Made by a program: the position numbers and the translations under genes
DNA from: Megasphaera elsdenii
GTDB taxonomy: Bacteria; Bacillota; Negativicutes; Veillonellales; Megasphaeraceae
Direction of reading: 5' to 3'
DNA length: 17,211 nt
Assembly (NCBI RefSeq): GCF_020539865.1
Contig: NZ_JAJBQV010000041.1
Location: forward strand, 1-17,211
In this document: positions 6,636 through 14,929 of the stretch, piece by piece
Position numbering within the stretch: the stretch's first letter is position 1
Layout of the letters: each line of letters begins with the position of its first letter
Notes under the pieces: generated by a model
What the model saw: only the letters and a program-made list of their open reading frames with translations
The model's database searches: none
What the model was told of the DNA's origin: nothing

Positions 6636-6668
6636 GTGCTGCCAAAAGGCAGCCTCCCTCCTTTGGTA
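6636..6668 (-). promoter_or_regulatory. ilvA ribosome binding site with intervening hairpin
   Basis: AAAGGAGGGAGG precedes a perfect 6-bp hairpin, GCTGCC TTTT GGCAGC, which lies directly between the Shine-Dalgarno sequence and the ATG at 6630. If folded, it brings the ribosome site within a normal 7-10 bases of the ATG and hides the alternative TTG. Confidence 0.5.
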
Positions 6669-6698
6669 GTTAAAATAGATACGATGTCTTATGCCTTT

Positions 6699-6727
6699 AC
6701 TATACACTTTATTCTGTCCATTGTCAA
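6699..6727 (-). promoter_or_regulatory. sigma-A promoter of the ilvA-permease-ridA operon
   Basis: A perfect TTGACA (6722-6727) and TATAGT (6699-6704) are separated by exactly 17 bases on the minus strand, with a TG just upstream of the -10. Transcription should start near 6692. Confidence 0.85.
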
Positions 6728-6796
6728 TAGAATATTTAGCTATTTGTATTTGTGTGGTAGACTTATGTTTACTAAAGCGGAAATCATCGTTGCCTA

Positions 6797-6828
6797 TTTC
6801 GCATGAATTTGTATTAAATGATGCGAAA
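6797..6828. repeat. 8-bp inverted repeat upstream of the ilvA promoter
   Basis: TTTCGCAT (6797-6804) and ATGCGAAA (6821-6828) are perfect inverted repeats 16 bases apart, about 70 bp upstream of the ilvA -35. It may be a regulator site. It does not look like a terminator, because the arms are short and AT-rich. Confidence 0.35.
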
Positions 6829-6830
6829 AG

Positions 6831-6858
6831 AAGAAGCTGCCTTATACAGCAGCTTCTT
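6831..6858. terminator. hairpin, probable second terminator of the tRNA unit
   Basis: AAGAAGCTGC (6831-6840) pairs perfectly with GCAGCTTCTT (6849-6858) around an 8-base loop. On the minus strand it is followed by a TTTTCG stretch. It lies downstream of the tRNA-Glu terminator, separated from it by the TTAG repeat. Confidence 0.6.
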
Positions 6859-6896
6859 AGTAGCTAGTAGCTAGCAGTTAGCAGCTAGTGACTAAC
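6857..6896. repeat. TTAG/CTAG-rich intergenic repeat, copy 2
   Basis: About 40 bases are built from degenerate TAGTAGC, TAGCAGT and TAGTGAC units, bounded by hairpins at 6831-6858 and 6929-6962. The composition matches the tracts at 3486-3511 and 16902-16920. It contains TAG and TAA or their complements in most frames. Confidence 0.55.
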
Positions 6897-6928
6897 AAGC
6901 ATTGGGCTAACTACGAACAACGAACAAC

Positions 6929-6962
6929 AAAAGGTCCTGCCGCATATGCGACAGGACCTTTT
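6929..6962. terminator. terminator of the tRNA-Asn/tRNA-Glu unit
   Basis: AAAAGGTCCTGCCGC (6929-6943) pairs with GCGACAGGACCTTTT (6948-6962) at 14 of 15 positions around ATAT. On the minus strand the stem ends in TTTT, 4 bases after the tRNA-Glu CCA end. Confidence 0.85.
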
Positions 6963-6966
6963 CATG

Positions 6967-7042
6967 TGGTGACCCCTACGGGATTTGAACCCATGTTCTC
7001 GCCGTGAAAGGGCGATGTCTTAGACCGCTTGACCAAGGGGCC
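6967..7042 (-). tRNA. tRNA-Glu (anticodon TTC)
   Basis: The 76-base gene includes an encoded CCA (6967-6969). Acceptor arms GGCCCCT and AGGGGTC pair with one G-U. The anticodon loop reads CTTTCAC, giving TTC, and the T loop is GTTCAAATC. It lies one base downstream of the tRNA-Asn CCA end, so the two are processed from one transcript. Confidence 0.97.
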
Positions 7043-7043
7043 A

Positions 7044-7119
7044 TGGCTCCTCAAGTAGGACTCGAACCTACGACAAATCGGTTAACAGCCGATTGCTCTA
7101 CCAACTGAGCTATTGAGGA
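7044..7119 (-). tRNA. tRNA-Asn (anticodon GTT)
   Basis: The 76-base gene has an encoded CCA (7044-7046). Acceptor arms TCCTCAA/TTGAGGA pair fully, the D loop has AGCTCAGTTGGTAGAGC, the anticodon loop is CTGTTAA giving GTT, and the T arm has GGTTCGAGTCC. It is the first tRNA of a two-gene unit. Confidence 0.97.
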
Positions 7120-7135
7120 ATATCACTTCAAGCTC

Positions 7136-7150
7136 GTTCCGAATCGGAAC
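7136..7150. repeat. short palindrome in the tRNA leader
   Basis: GTTCCGAATCGGAAC is a 7+7 palindrome between the tRNA -10 element and tRNA-Asn. It would form a small hairpin in the 5' leader, plausibly a processing aid. Confidence 0.45.
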
Positions 7151-7157
7151 AATTAAT

Positions 7158-7186
7158 ATTATACTTGAAGAGATAGAAAAATGCAA
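7158..7186 (-). promoter_or_regulatory. tRNA-Asn/Glu promoter
   Basis: The -10 TATAAT (7158-7163) lies exactly 17 bases from TTGCAT (7181-7186) on the minus strand. It starts 20 bases after the sotB-like stop codon with no terminator between. Confidence 0.65.
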
Positions 7187-7205
7187 GTATTTTTTACGAT
7201 TTTTT

Positions 7206-8390
7206 TTAATGACTTTCTCCTGCCCTGCCGAGGAAATGGAAATAGGCCGTAAAACAATACACGGCAGCGACTAAACCGATGGCTGCACCGGCATAGCCGA
7301 TATACGGCAACAGGCCATGAGCCGTGACCTGCCCGCCAATCCAGGTACCACCGCCGATGCCGACGTTGAAGATGCCCGAAAAGATGGACATAGCCACCGG
7401 TGCCGCCCCCATCGGGACGTGGCGGATGAGTTCGGCCTGGAAGGTGACGTTGAACAACGTCGAAGCACAGCCGACGACCAGGCAAGCAGCAACCATCGTC
7501 CCTGCTCCGCCAGCAGCAACCTTCCACAAGAGGAACGGAATGACCAGCCCCAGCAGTCCTGCCCGGATGATGCCATAGCGGAAATGATTGTAAAAACGGG
7601 AAAAGACAAAACTCCCTGCAAGGCCGCTGACGCCGAGAAGCATGAGCGTCAACGTGATTCCCTGGTCGCTAAAGGCAGCGACGATTTTGAGAAAGGGTTC
7701 GATATAGCTGTACGCCGTGAAATAGGCCGTCGCAAACAGGACAGACAAGATATAGACACTGACGACGACGGGATTCCTGAGCAGCTTAGGCAAGTCATCG
7801 CGGGAAAAAGAGGCGTCACTGGCCAGTTTCGGAAAAACGAAGGCCAAATAAAGGAGCACGGCTAAGGCCGTTGCCGTAATAGCCAAGAAAGTCATGCGCC
7901 AGCCGGCATAGAGGCCAATGATCCGCCCCAAGGGCAGACCGAATATCATGGCGACAGCCGAGCCGGTGACGATCATACTCAAAGCCAAGGGGCGATGAGT
8001 CCGCGTGACCAGGCGTGTCGCCATCGGAGCCGCAATGGACCAGAAAATAGAATGAGCGCAGGCGACGCTGATACGGGCTGCCATGAGCATGGGAAAATTC
8101 AGGGCCAGCCCCGACGCCAGCTGTCCCAAAACAAAGAGGCCCATAGTCCCTAACAAGAGGCGCCGCATCTCCATCTGGCAGACGAGTAGCATGAGCGGCA
8201 AGGACAACAAGGCTACGACCCAGGCGTAGACAGTGATCATAATGCCCGTCTGGGACTCAGTCATTGCGAAGGACTGAGAAATGTCCATGAGCAGACCGAT
8301 AGGCATGAATTCCGACGTATTGAAAATGAACGCCGACACGGTCAGGCCCAGGAGAGATAATACATACTTCAAGGGAATAGAACGAAACAT
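7206..8390 (-). CDS. sotB: SotB-like MFS efflux transporter
   Basis: This 394-residue, 12-helix major facilitator of the drug:H+ antiporter type sits in the cytoplasmic membrane. The stretch FIFNTSEFMPIGLLMDISQS (about residues 22-41) and the following GIMITVYAWVVALLSLPLMLL closely resemble E. coli SotB (YdeA), an arabinose/IPTG sugar exporter. The GLPLGRIIGLYAGWRMTF block of the family is also present. By family it exports sugars or drugs; the real substrate is unknown. The ATG at 8390 has AAGGAAG 8 bases upstream; the longer open frame enters the promoter. It is probably monocistronic, with its own promoter. The stop codon (7206-7208) is followed by no terminator before the tRNA genes, so transcripts may run on into them. 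Confidence 0.9.
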   Translation of the reverse strand: MFRSIPLKYVLSLLGLTVSAFIFNTSEFMPIGLLMDISQSFAMTESQTGIMITVYAWVVALLSLPLMLLVCQMEMRRLLLGTMGLFVLGQLASGLALNFPMLMAARISVACAHSIFWSIAAPMATRLVTRTHRPLALSMIVTGSAVAMIFGLPLGRIIGLYAGWRMTFLAITATALAVLLYLAFVFPKLASDASFSRDDLPKLLRNPVVVSVYILSVLFATAYFTAYSYIEPFLKIVAAFSDQGITLTLMLLGVSGLAGSFVFSRFYNHFRYGIIRAGLLGLVIPFLLWKVAAGGAGTMVAACLVVGCASTLFNVTFQAELIRHVPMGAAPVAMSIFSGIFNVGIGGGTWIGGQVTAHGLLPYIGYAGAAIGLVAAVYCFTAYFHFLGRAGESH

Positions 8391-8426
8391 GATAAATTCT
8401 TCCTTTGCATAAAATTGAGTCCCTCT

Positions 8427-8455
8427 ATCGTACTCGCCATGAAGGGAAAAGTCAA
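8427..8455 (-). promoter_or_regulatory. sotB promoter
   Basis: TTGACT (8450-8455) and TACGAT (8427-8432) are separated by 17 bases on the minus strand, about 37 bases before the start codon. The -35 matches the consensus at five of six positions and the -10 at four of six. Confidence 0.6.
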
Positions 8456-8518
8456 TAAGCGGGCCGCCGATTATGGCGACCCCTACGCGGCTTCGGCAAA
8501 CGAACCACGCCAAACGAA

Positions 8519-8560
8519 CCCGAAAAAGGGCTGCCGCCTAAGCGACAGCCCTTTTTCGGG
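8519..8560. terminator. groESL terminator
   Basis: A 19-bp stem with one mismatch runs from CCCGAAAAAGGGCTG (from 8519) to CAGCCCTTTTTCGGG (to 8560) around a CTAA loop. A and T runs inside the stem make it bidirectional. It separates groEL from sotB. Confidence 0.9.
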
Positions 8561-8602
8561 TAGTCTTTATTCTATTTCATTACTAGTAAGCCTTACTGAG
8601 TC

Positions 8603-10249
<1,647 letters not shown>

Positions 10250-10276
10250 TTAAGTATTTTTTAGATTGATGATTTA

Positions 10277-10558
10277 TTAGATGATAGCCAAAATGTCGCG
10301 TTCGCTGACAATCAAATATTTAGTGCCTTCGAACTTGACTTCTGTGCCGGCATATTTGGAGAAAATAATTTTGTCGCCTACTTTGACATCCAAAGCAACG
10401 CGTTTACCGTCGTCCTGCAGTTTGCCCGGACCTACGGCTACGACTTCGCCCTGGCTCGGTTTTTCTTTAGCAGTGTCCGGTAAAAAAATACCGCTTGCAG
10501 TTTTTTCTTCCTGTTCCAATACACGGATAACTACGCGATCTCCTAACGGTTTTAACAT
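10277..10558 (-). CDS. groES: co-chaperonin GroES (Hsp10)
   Basis: GroES is the heptameric lid that caps GroEL during protein folding. The 93-residue length is normal. The start [20 protein letters not shown], the mobile loop around residues 18-33 ([16 protein letters not shown], with the hydrophobic IFL contact for GroEL), the GEVVAVGPG block and the [16 protein letters not shown] region are all classic. AAGGAGG lies 8 bases before the ATG. It is the first gene of the groESL operon. Its promoter is followed directly by a perfect CIRCE operator at 10596-10622. Confidence 0.99.
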   Translation of the reverse strand: MLKPLGDRVVIRVLEQEEKTASGIFLPDTAKEKPSQGEVVAVGPGKLQDDGKRVALDVKVGDKIIFSKYAGTEVKFEGTKYLIVSERDILAII

Positions 10559-10595
10559 TTTATATTCCTCCTTAAAAGTAAGTTGCTACTTTTTA

Positions 10596-10622
10596 TTAGC
10601 ACTCCGTACTTCCGAGTGCTAA
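10596..10622. promoter_or_regulatory. CIRCE operator (HrcA site)
   Basis: TTAGCACTC (10596-10604), nine spacer bases, and GAGTGCTAA (10614-10622) match the CIRCE consensus at every position. It lies between the -10 element and the groES ribosome site. By established knowledge HrcA binds here and represses until heat or misfolding stress. Confidence 0.98.
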
Positions 10623-10634
10623 CTTACAATATAT

Positions 10635-10663
10635 ATATTAGCCATTAAAGGTAAAAAAGTCAA
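10635..10663 (-). promoter_or_regulatory. groESL sigma-A promoter
   Basis: TTGACT (10658-10663) and TAATAT (10635-10640) are 17 bases apart on the minus strand. The -35 is embedded in the stem of the upstream operon's terminator. Confidence 0.8.
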
Positions 10664-10683
10664 GGCTTTCACCCTGACTTTTT
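10654..10683 (-). terminator. terminator after the response-regulator gene
   Basis: AAAAAGTCAAGG (10654-10665) pairs with CCCTGACTTTTT (10672-10683) with one imperfect position and a 6-base loop. On the minus strand it ends in TTTTTT. It lies 11 bases after the regulator's stop codon and closes the long upstream operon. Confidence 0.75.
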
Positions 10684-10694
10684 CACCAAACGTT

Positions 10695-11285
10695 TTATTT
10701 TTTTTGACTTTTTATCTTTTCCGCACTGGCAATGACGGCTTCGGCCACCGATTTCAACGATTTCCGGTTTTTCATACTGTATTGCTGCAGCCGGCGATAG
10801 GCTTCGTGTTCCGGTATATGATAGAGGTCCATAAGGCATCCCTTGGCCCGGTCGACGACTTTGCGCGTTTCGATGCGTTCATTCATGTCATCGAGCTGCT
10901 GCGCCACTTCGCGTTGATGACGGAACTGGGAAATAGCGATTTCGATGGCCGGGAAGAGGTTGACCGGACTGACCGGTTTGACCAGGTACCCTAGGACACC
11001 GGAATCCTTAGCCTTATCGACGATATCCTGCTGGCTGTATGCCGTAAGCAGCAGGACCGGTGCCAGCCCTTCGTGGCCGATCATGCGGGCCGCGTGGATG
11101 CCGTCCAGGCGAGGCATCTTGATATCTAAGAGGACGATGTCCGGCTTTTCCTTACGCACTAAATCGAGAGCCTCGACGCCATCAGCCACTTCCCCAACGA
11201 CGGTGTGGCCGGCATCTTCCAGCATTTCACATAAATCCATACGGATGATCGATTCGTCATCCCCTATTACAACGCGATATCCCAT
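10695..11285 (-). CDS. ANTAR-domain response regulator (antiterminator)
   Basis: This 196-residue cytosolic regulator has a receiver domain at residues 3-120, with acidic Asp9/Asp10, phospho-acceptor Asp54 (VLLDIKMP), Thr81 and Lys103 (LVKPVSP). It then has a coiled linker (about 118-142) and a C-terminal ANTAR domain (about 140-192: RKVVDRAKGCLMDLYHIPEHEAYRRLQ). ANTAR proteins such as EutV, NasR and PdtaR bind paired RNA hairpins and prevent termination, rather than binding DNA. All phosphorylation residues are intact. The ATG is 3 bases after the kinase stop codon, with AGGGGAG inside the kinase's last codons, so translation is coupled. It is closest in layout to EutV/PdtaR, but no ethanolamine genes are nearby, so the target regulon is unknown. 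Confidence 0.95.
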   Translation of the reverse strand: MGYRVVIGDDESIIRMDLCEMLEDAGHTVVGEVADGVEALDLVRKEKPDIVLLDIKMPRLDGIHAARMIGHEGLAPVLLLTAYSQQDIVDKAKDSGVLGYLVKPVSPVNLFPAIEIAISQFRHQREVAQQLDDMNERIETRKVVDRAKGCLMDLYHIPEHEAYRRLQQYSMKNRKSLKSVAEAVIASAEKIKSQKK

Positions 11286-11288
11286 TGG

Positions 11289-12701
11289 TTATTCTCCCCT
11301 CTCTGGTAACGGAAAACGGATGGTGACGACCGTCCCTTCGGGTACGCCATCATCGAAATCAATCGACCCTTGCAGATCCTTTTCAATCAACGTGCGCACG
11401 ATGGCCATGCCCAAGTGCTTGCGCCCCGTATCGACGGGTGCCTGGGCCATGCCGACACCGTCATCACAGACAATGATGACCCCATCTGGCCCATCGCGGC
11501 GGATAGTGACGGCCAGGATACCTTCCCGACGGCCTTCAAAGCCGTGGATGATGGCATTAGTAATGAGTTCGTTAAGGACCAGGGCCAGAGACGTGGCCGC
11601 ATCGGACGGCATCGGCAAGGTATCCCCGGAAAACTTCGTTTCTACGTGACAGTCCTTACTGACCAGGCTGTGCGCCAGGAGGCCCAGCAATTTCTGGGCG
11701 ACGTCGGAAATGTCGATATTCTCTTCGTCGTGATGGGATAACGTCTCGTGGACCAAGGAAATACTGAGGATCCGGTTCAGGCTCTCGTTGAGGACATCCC
11801 GCGCTTCATCACTCGTCGTGCGCCGCATCTGCATGCGCAGGAGGCTGGCAATGGTCTGCAAGTTATTCTTGACGCGGTGGTGGATTTCCTTGATGACCGA
11901 CGTCTTGACCATCAGTTCTTCTTCCTTGCGATGCAGTTCTGTCCGTTCCGTCAGGATGGAAATGACCCGGCGCACTTTGCCGCGCTGCAGAATGGGGATG
12001 ACCCGGCGGGAGACGACGGCATCGCCTAAGGTCACATCATCGGCCATCCCCTCAGCCTGAGACAGGGCTTTCTTGGCACCGGTCAAATCGAGGCGGGTAT
12101 TATAAATATTGGTCCCTGCAATAGCCCCGCGCTGGCCACACATATGCAGGATACTATCAGCCATATCGTCGGCATAAATGACGACACCGTTGCAGTTGAC
12201 CAGAACGACGCCATCCTGGATAGACAGAGGCCGATACATAGAATGGAAATCCATGGGCACCTGCAAGGACAGGAACGCCGTTTCCGTCAAAATTTCCCGG
12301 TTCTCTTCGACAATACCGACAAAGGCAATGACAGCAATCGTCCCGCCGCCATTATCGACGAAAGGATACGCCACGATAGGCGCCATACGGCCGTACTCGA
12401 TTTCTTTTTCGCCGCGCAGTGCCTGACCTGACTGAAAGACCTGATAATTAAGTGGTTCTTCATAACGGGAAAAGGCAGCGCCAGGATCCGTCGTCTCAGT
12501 CTGCCGTCCTTTTTGCAGGAGCGGCGTTCGGTGCGCGGCCAAGACCAGCGTCCCCGCTTCCCGCCCAGGTACATAGACGAAGAGTTCCCGGTGCGACAAG
12601 TCGCTGGCGAACTGCAAGAGTTCTTCACTGTTCTGTAAAATATGGATCTGTACGGGCGATAAGGTACTCCGTGTCCGGCAGACCGCTTCAAGTGTAGCCA
12701 T
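11289..12701 (-). CDS. cytosolic HisKA_2 sensor histidine kinase
   Basis: This is the partner kinase of the ANTAR regulator immediately downstream. Numbered from ATG 12701 (470 residues), an N-terminal GAF-like sensory region spans about 15-150 and a PAS-like region about 155-255. The HisKA_2 dimerisation domain carries KEIHHRVKNNLQTIASLLRMQ, with paired His274/His275. The ATPase domain has an N box LNELITNA (376-383), CDDGVGM (412-418) and HLGMAIV (429-435). There are no transmembrane helices, so it senses a cytosolic signal. The layout matches PdtaS and EutW. ATG 12701 has GGGGGA at 7 bases and gives a family-like N-terminus; ATG 12716 is an alternative with a poor ribosome site. It lies just after tsaD and probably belongs to the same operon. 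The ligand is unknown. Confidence 0.92.
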   Translation of the reverse strand: MATLEAVCRTRSTLSPVQIHILQNSEELLQFASDLSHRELFVYVPGREAGTLVLAAHRTPLLQKGRQTETTDPGAAFSRYEEPLNYQVFQSGQALRGEKEIEYGRMAPIVAYPFVDNGGGTIAVIAFVGIVEENREILTETAFLSLQVPMDFHSMYRPLSIQDGVVLVNCNGVVIYADDMADSILHMCGQRGAIAGTNIYNTRLDLTGAKKALSQAEGMADDVTLGDAVVSRRVIPILQRGKVRRVISILTERTELHRKEEELMVKTSVIKEIHHRVKNNLQTIASLLRMQMRRTTSDEARDVLNESLNRILSISLVHETLSHHDEENIDISDVAQKLLGLLAHSLVSKDCHVETKFSGDTLPMPSDAATSLALVLNELITNAIIHGFEGRREGILAVTIRRDGPDGVIIVCDDGVGMAQAPVDTGRKHLGMAIVRTLIEKDLQGSIDFDDGVPEGTVVTIRFPLPERGE

Positions 12702-12728
12702 AGAAGGTTCCCCCATCTCTTCTCAGGA

Positions 12729-13739
12729 TTAGTCTGATGTAATCGGCAGGGCCGGCTTGGCATTGAGCGTCAAGTCGGCAAAACGGCCGTCCAAGGCCAT
12801 GTAATAAGCACGGCAGCCGATCATGGCGCCGTTATCGGTGCAGAGGATCGGATCGGGCCGGTAAAAGGCATACCCCTTATCGGCACAGGCTGCACTCATG
12901 GCTGAAGCCAGACCGCTGTTGGCCGAGACGCCGCCGGCGACGGCGATTTTCTTGGCGCCGCAATAAGCGGCTGCGTCCATGGTCTTTTCGACGAGCGTTT
13001 CGACGACGGTCTTCTGGAAGCTGGCAGCAACATCGGCGGCATTATAGGACTGGCCGCGCTGTTCCTGCGTGTGCAGGTAGTTCAGGACGGCCGATTTGAG
13101 GCCACTGAAGCTGAACTCGAAGTTGTGCTTTTCATGAAGGGCCTTCGGGAAGGCGATGGCGTCGGGATTCCCTTCTTTAGCCAATTTGTCGATCTGCGGA
13201 CCACCCGGATAGGGATAGCCCATGACGCGGGCAATCTTGTCGAAGGCTTCACCGGCGGCATCGTCCCGAGTCTGGCCCATGAGTTTGAACGAATTATAGC
13301 CATTGATCTGGACCAGCTGCGTATGGCCGCCGGAAACGACGAGGGCCAGGAACGGCGGTTCCAGTTGGGGATGGCTGAGGAAATTGGCAAAAATATGACC
13401 TTCCATGTGGTTGACGCCGACCAGGGGCTTGTCGGCAGCGAAACTGATGGCCTTGGCAGCGGCGACGCCGACCAGCAGGGCGCCGACCAGGCCGGGCCCA
13501 TAAGTAACACCGATATGGTCGATATCGGCTAAGGTGACCTGTGCCGTATCGAGAGCTTCCTTGATGATAGGCAGGACGTATTCGATATGCTGGCGCGAGG
13601 CAATTTCCGGTACGACACCGCCGAATTTGCGGTGAATCGGTACTTGTGTCGATATGATGTTGGAGCAGATGTGGCGGCCGTCTTCGATGACAGCAGCCGA
13701 CGTTTCGTCACAACTCGTTTCTAAAGCTAAGGTATACAT
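12729..13739 (-). CDS. tsaD: tRNA t6A37 threonylcarbamoyltransferase TsaD
   Basis: TsaD transfers threonylcarbamoyl from threonylcarbamoyl-AMP to A37 of ANN-decoding tRNAs, working with TsaB and TsaE. The 336-residue ASKHA-fold protein begins MYTLALETSCDETSAAV. It has the YGPGLVGALLVG block (80-91), the metal-binding HMEGH motif (His111, His115), and a C-terminal TDNGAMIG that supplies the last metal ligand. I chose the ATG at 13739, which has AAAGGA at 8 bases; an ATG three codons earlier sits on that site. It follows rimI by 15 bases in a tsaE-tsaB-rimI-tsaD order common in Firmicutes. The TsaC/Sua5 partner is not in the window. Confidence 0.97.
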   Translation of the reverse strand: MYTLALETSCDETSAAVIEDGRHICSNIISTQVPIHRKFGGVVPEIASRQHIEYVLPIIKEALDTAQVTLADIDHIGVTYGPGLVGALLVGVAAAKAISFAADKPLVGVNHMEGHIFANFLSHPQLEPPFLALVVSGGHTQLVQINGYNSFKLMGQTRDDAAGEAFDKIARVMGYPYPGGPQIDKLAKEGNPDAIAFPKALHEKHNFEFSFSGLKSAVLNYLHTQEQRGQSYNAADVAASFQKTVVETLVEKTMDAAAYCGAKKIAVAGGVSANSGLASAMSAACADKGYAFYRPDPILCTDNGAMIGCRAYYMALDGRFADLTLNAKPALPITSD

Positions 13740-13754
13740 AGATTTCATCCTTTG

Positions 13755-14228
13755 TTATCGTAAATGGCTGAGCCATTGGTAATTTTCTTTCTGACACTGC
13801 ATGATGCAGGCATCTTCTACAGGCTGGGAATAATAATTCTTACGGACAGCAACGCCTTCATAGCCCAGCTTGCGATACAAGCCCCGGGCCGGCGCATTGG
13901 ACTGGCGAACTTCCAGGAACAGGCTCGTACAGCCTGCCTGGAACAAGGCTTCCATAGCCGTTCGCAAAAGGATTTCGCCATAACCCAGGCCCCTGGCGGA
14001 CGGATGGATGGCGATGTTGGCCAGTTGGCCTTCATCGGCGATGAGCCAGACGTCGGCATAGCCGGCGACACTCCCGTCGTCCTTTTCCAGGACGTAATAA
14101 TGGGCTACGGGATTCTCTAATTCTGCCGCCAAGGATTGATGGGACCAGGGCACAGAAAAAGAGGCCTCTTCGATAGCGATGATATGTGGCAGGTCCCCCC
14201 GGCAGGCCTGACGGACCGTTACTGACAT
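13755..14228 (-). CDS. rimI: ribosomal protein S18 alanine N-acetyltransferase RimI-like
   Basis: This GNAT-fold N-terminal acetyltransferase has 157 residues. The family member RimI acetylates the N-terminal alanine of ribosomal protein S18 using acetyl-CoA. The pyrophosphate-binding loop RGLGYG is at residues 79-84, after the strand LANIAIHPSA. The acidic LEVRQSNAPARGLYRKLGY block (105-123) holds the likely catalytic Glu106 and Tyr118. It sits between tsaB and tsaD, its usual genomic place, so RimI is favoured over a generic GNAT. I chose ATG 14228, which overlaps the end of tsaB by 10 bases with GGCGG upstream; a TTG nine codons earlier is less likely. The start is moderately uncertain. 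Confidence 0.9.
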   Translation of the reverse strand: MSVTVRQACRGDLPHIIAIEEASFSVPWSHQSLAAELENPVAHYYVLEKDDGSVAGYADVWLIADEGQLANIAIHPSARGLGYGEILLRTAMEALFQAGCTSLFLEVRQSNAPARGLYRKLGYEGVAVRKNYYSQPVEDACIMQCQKENYQWLSHLR

Positions 14229-14929
14229 GGAACACCGCCGTGGCGTTTTTCCCAAAGCACTTCCGCTTCGCTGCGGCGCAGGTACAACGGCGTCAAGGTC
14301 ATGCAGTCATCGTAATCACCAGCGGCAAAGCGGACATTGGCTGCCAGGGCAACGCTGCCGGCACGGGGAATGACCATCGTCGGCGGCGCCATGCGGAACA
14401 AGGGGCTGTGCCCTTCGATGTCCTTACGCCCTTTGAGGGAGCCATCGCCGCAGAAGACGACGGGCTGGCCTTCCTGTTCCAGCGTATCCAGGACTTCCGT
14501 CCGCGGGGCGATATAGATTTCTTTTTCCGTCGTCAGCGTCGTCCGGTCCCAGCGATAGACGCCGGCATAGACGTTGCCTTTCTGGGCATCGATGAGAGTA
14601 CAGATGCGATCGGAGACGCCGACGAAATTCCAGGCCAGGCTGACCGGTGTCGTCACACCGACAATAGGGACATTCCAAGCAAAGGACAAGCCTTTGGCTG
14701 TAGCCAGACCGATGCGCAGGCCCGTAAAAGAACCGGGACCGACAGCTACGGCGACGCCGTCAATCTGGCTTTTCTTGACCGACGCCTTGTCGAGCATGTC
14801 GGCAATGTGGGGCATGAGCTGTTCCGAATGGGTCAGCCGTGCCTGGATAGTGAGTTCAGCCCGTAGCGTGTCGTCATGGAGCAAAGCGACACTCGATACA
14901 AGGCTCGATGTTTCAATGGCTAAGAGCAT
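14219..14929 (-). CDS. tsaB: t6A scaffold protein TsaB
   Basis: TsaB is the non-catalytic ASKHA-fold partner that pairs with TsaD and recruits TsaE in t6A synthesis. The 236-residue protein begins MLLAIETSSLVSSVALL and carries the diagnostic AVGPGSFTGLRIGLATAKGL (62-81). The C-terminal half lacks the metal-binding histidines of TsaD, as expected. The start codon lies inside tsaE (17-base overlap), with GAGG about 9 bases upstream. The end overlaps rimI by 10 bases, so translation along tsaE-tsaB-rimI is coupled. Confidence 0.96.
   Translation of the reverse strand: MLLAIETSSLVSSVALLHDDTLRAELTIQARLTHSEQLMPHIADMLDKASVKKSQIDGVAVAVGPGSFTGLRIGLATAKGLSFAWNVPIVGVTTPVSLAWNFVGVSDRICTLIDAQKGNVYAGVYRWDRTTLTTEKEIYIAPRTEVLDTLEQEGQPVVFCGDGSLKGRKDIEGHSPLFRMAPPTMVIPRAGSVALAANVRFAAGDYDDCMTLTPLYLRRSEAEVLWEKRHGGVPCQ

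Noticed and set aside
6857..6896. Possible CRISPR-like or tandem array
   Set aside because: Units are short, degenerate and contiguous, with no regular spacers and no cas genes.
10695..12701. Naming the two-component pair eutV/eutW
   Set aside because: Domain layout fits, but the window has no ethanolamine genes and PdtaR/PdtaS-type pairs share the same layout, so a specific symbol is not supported.
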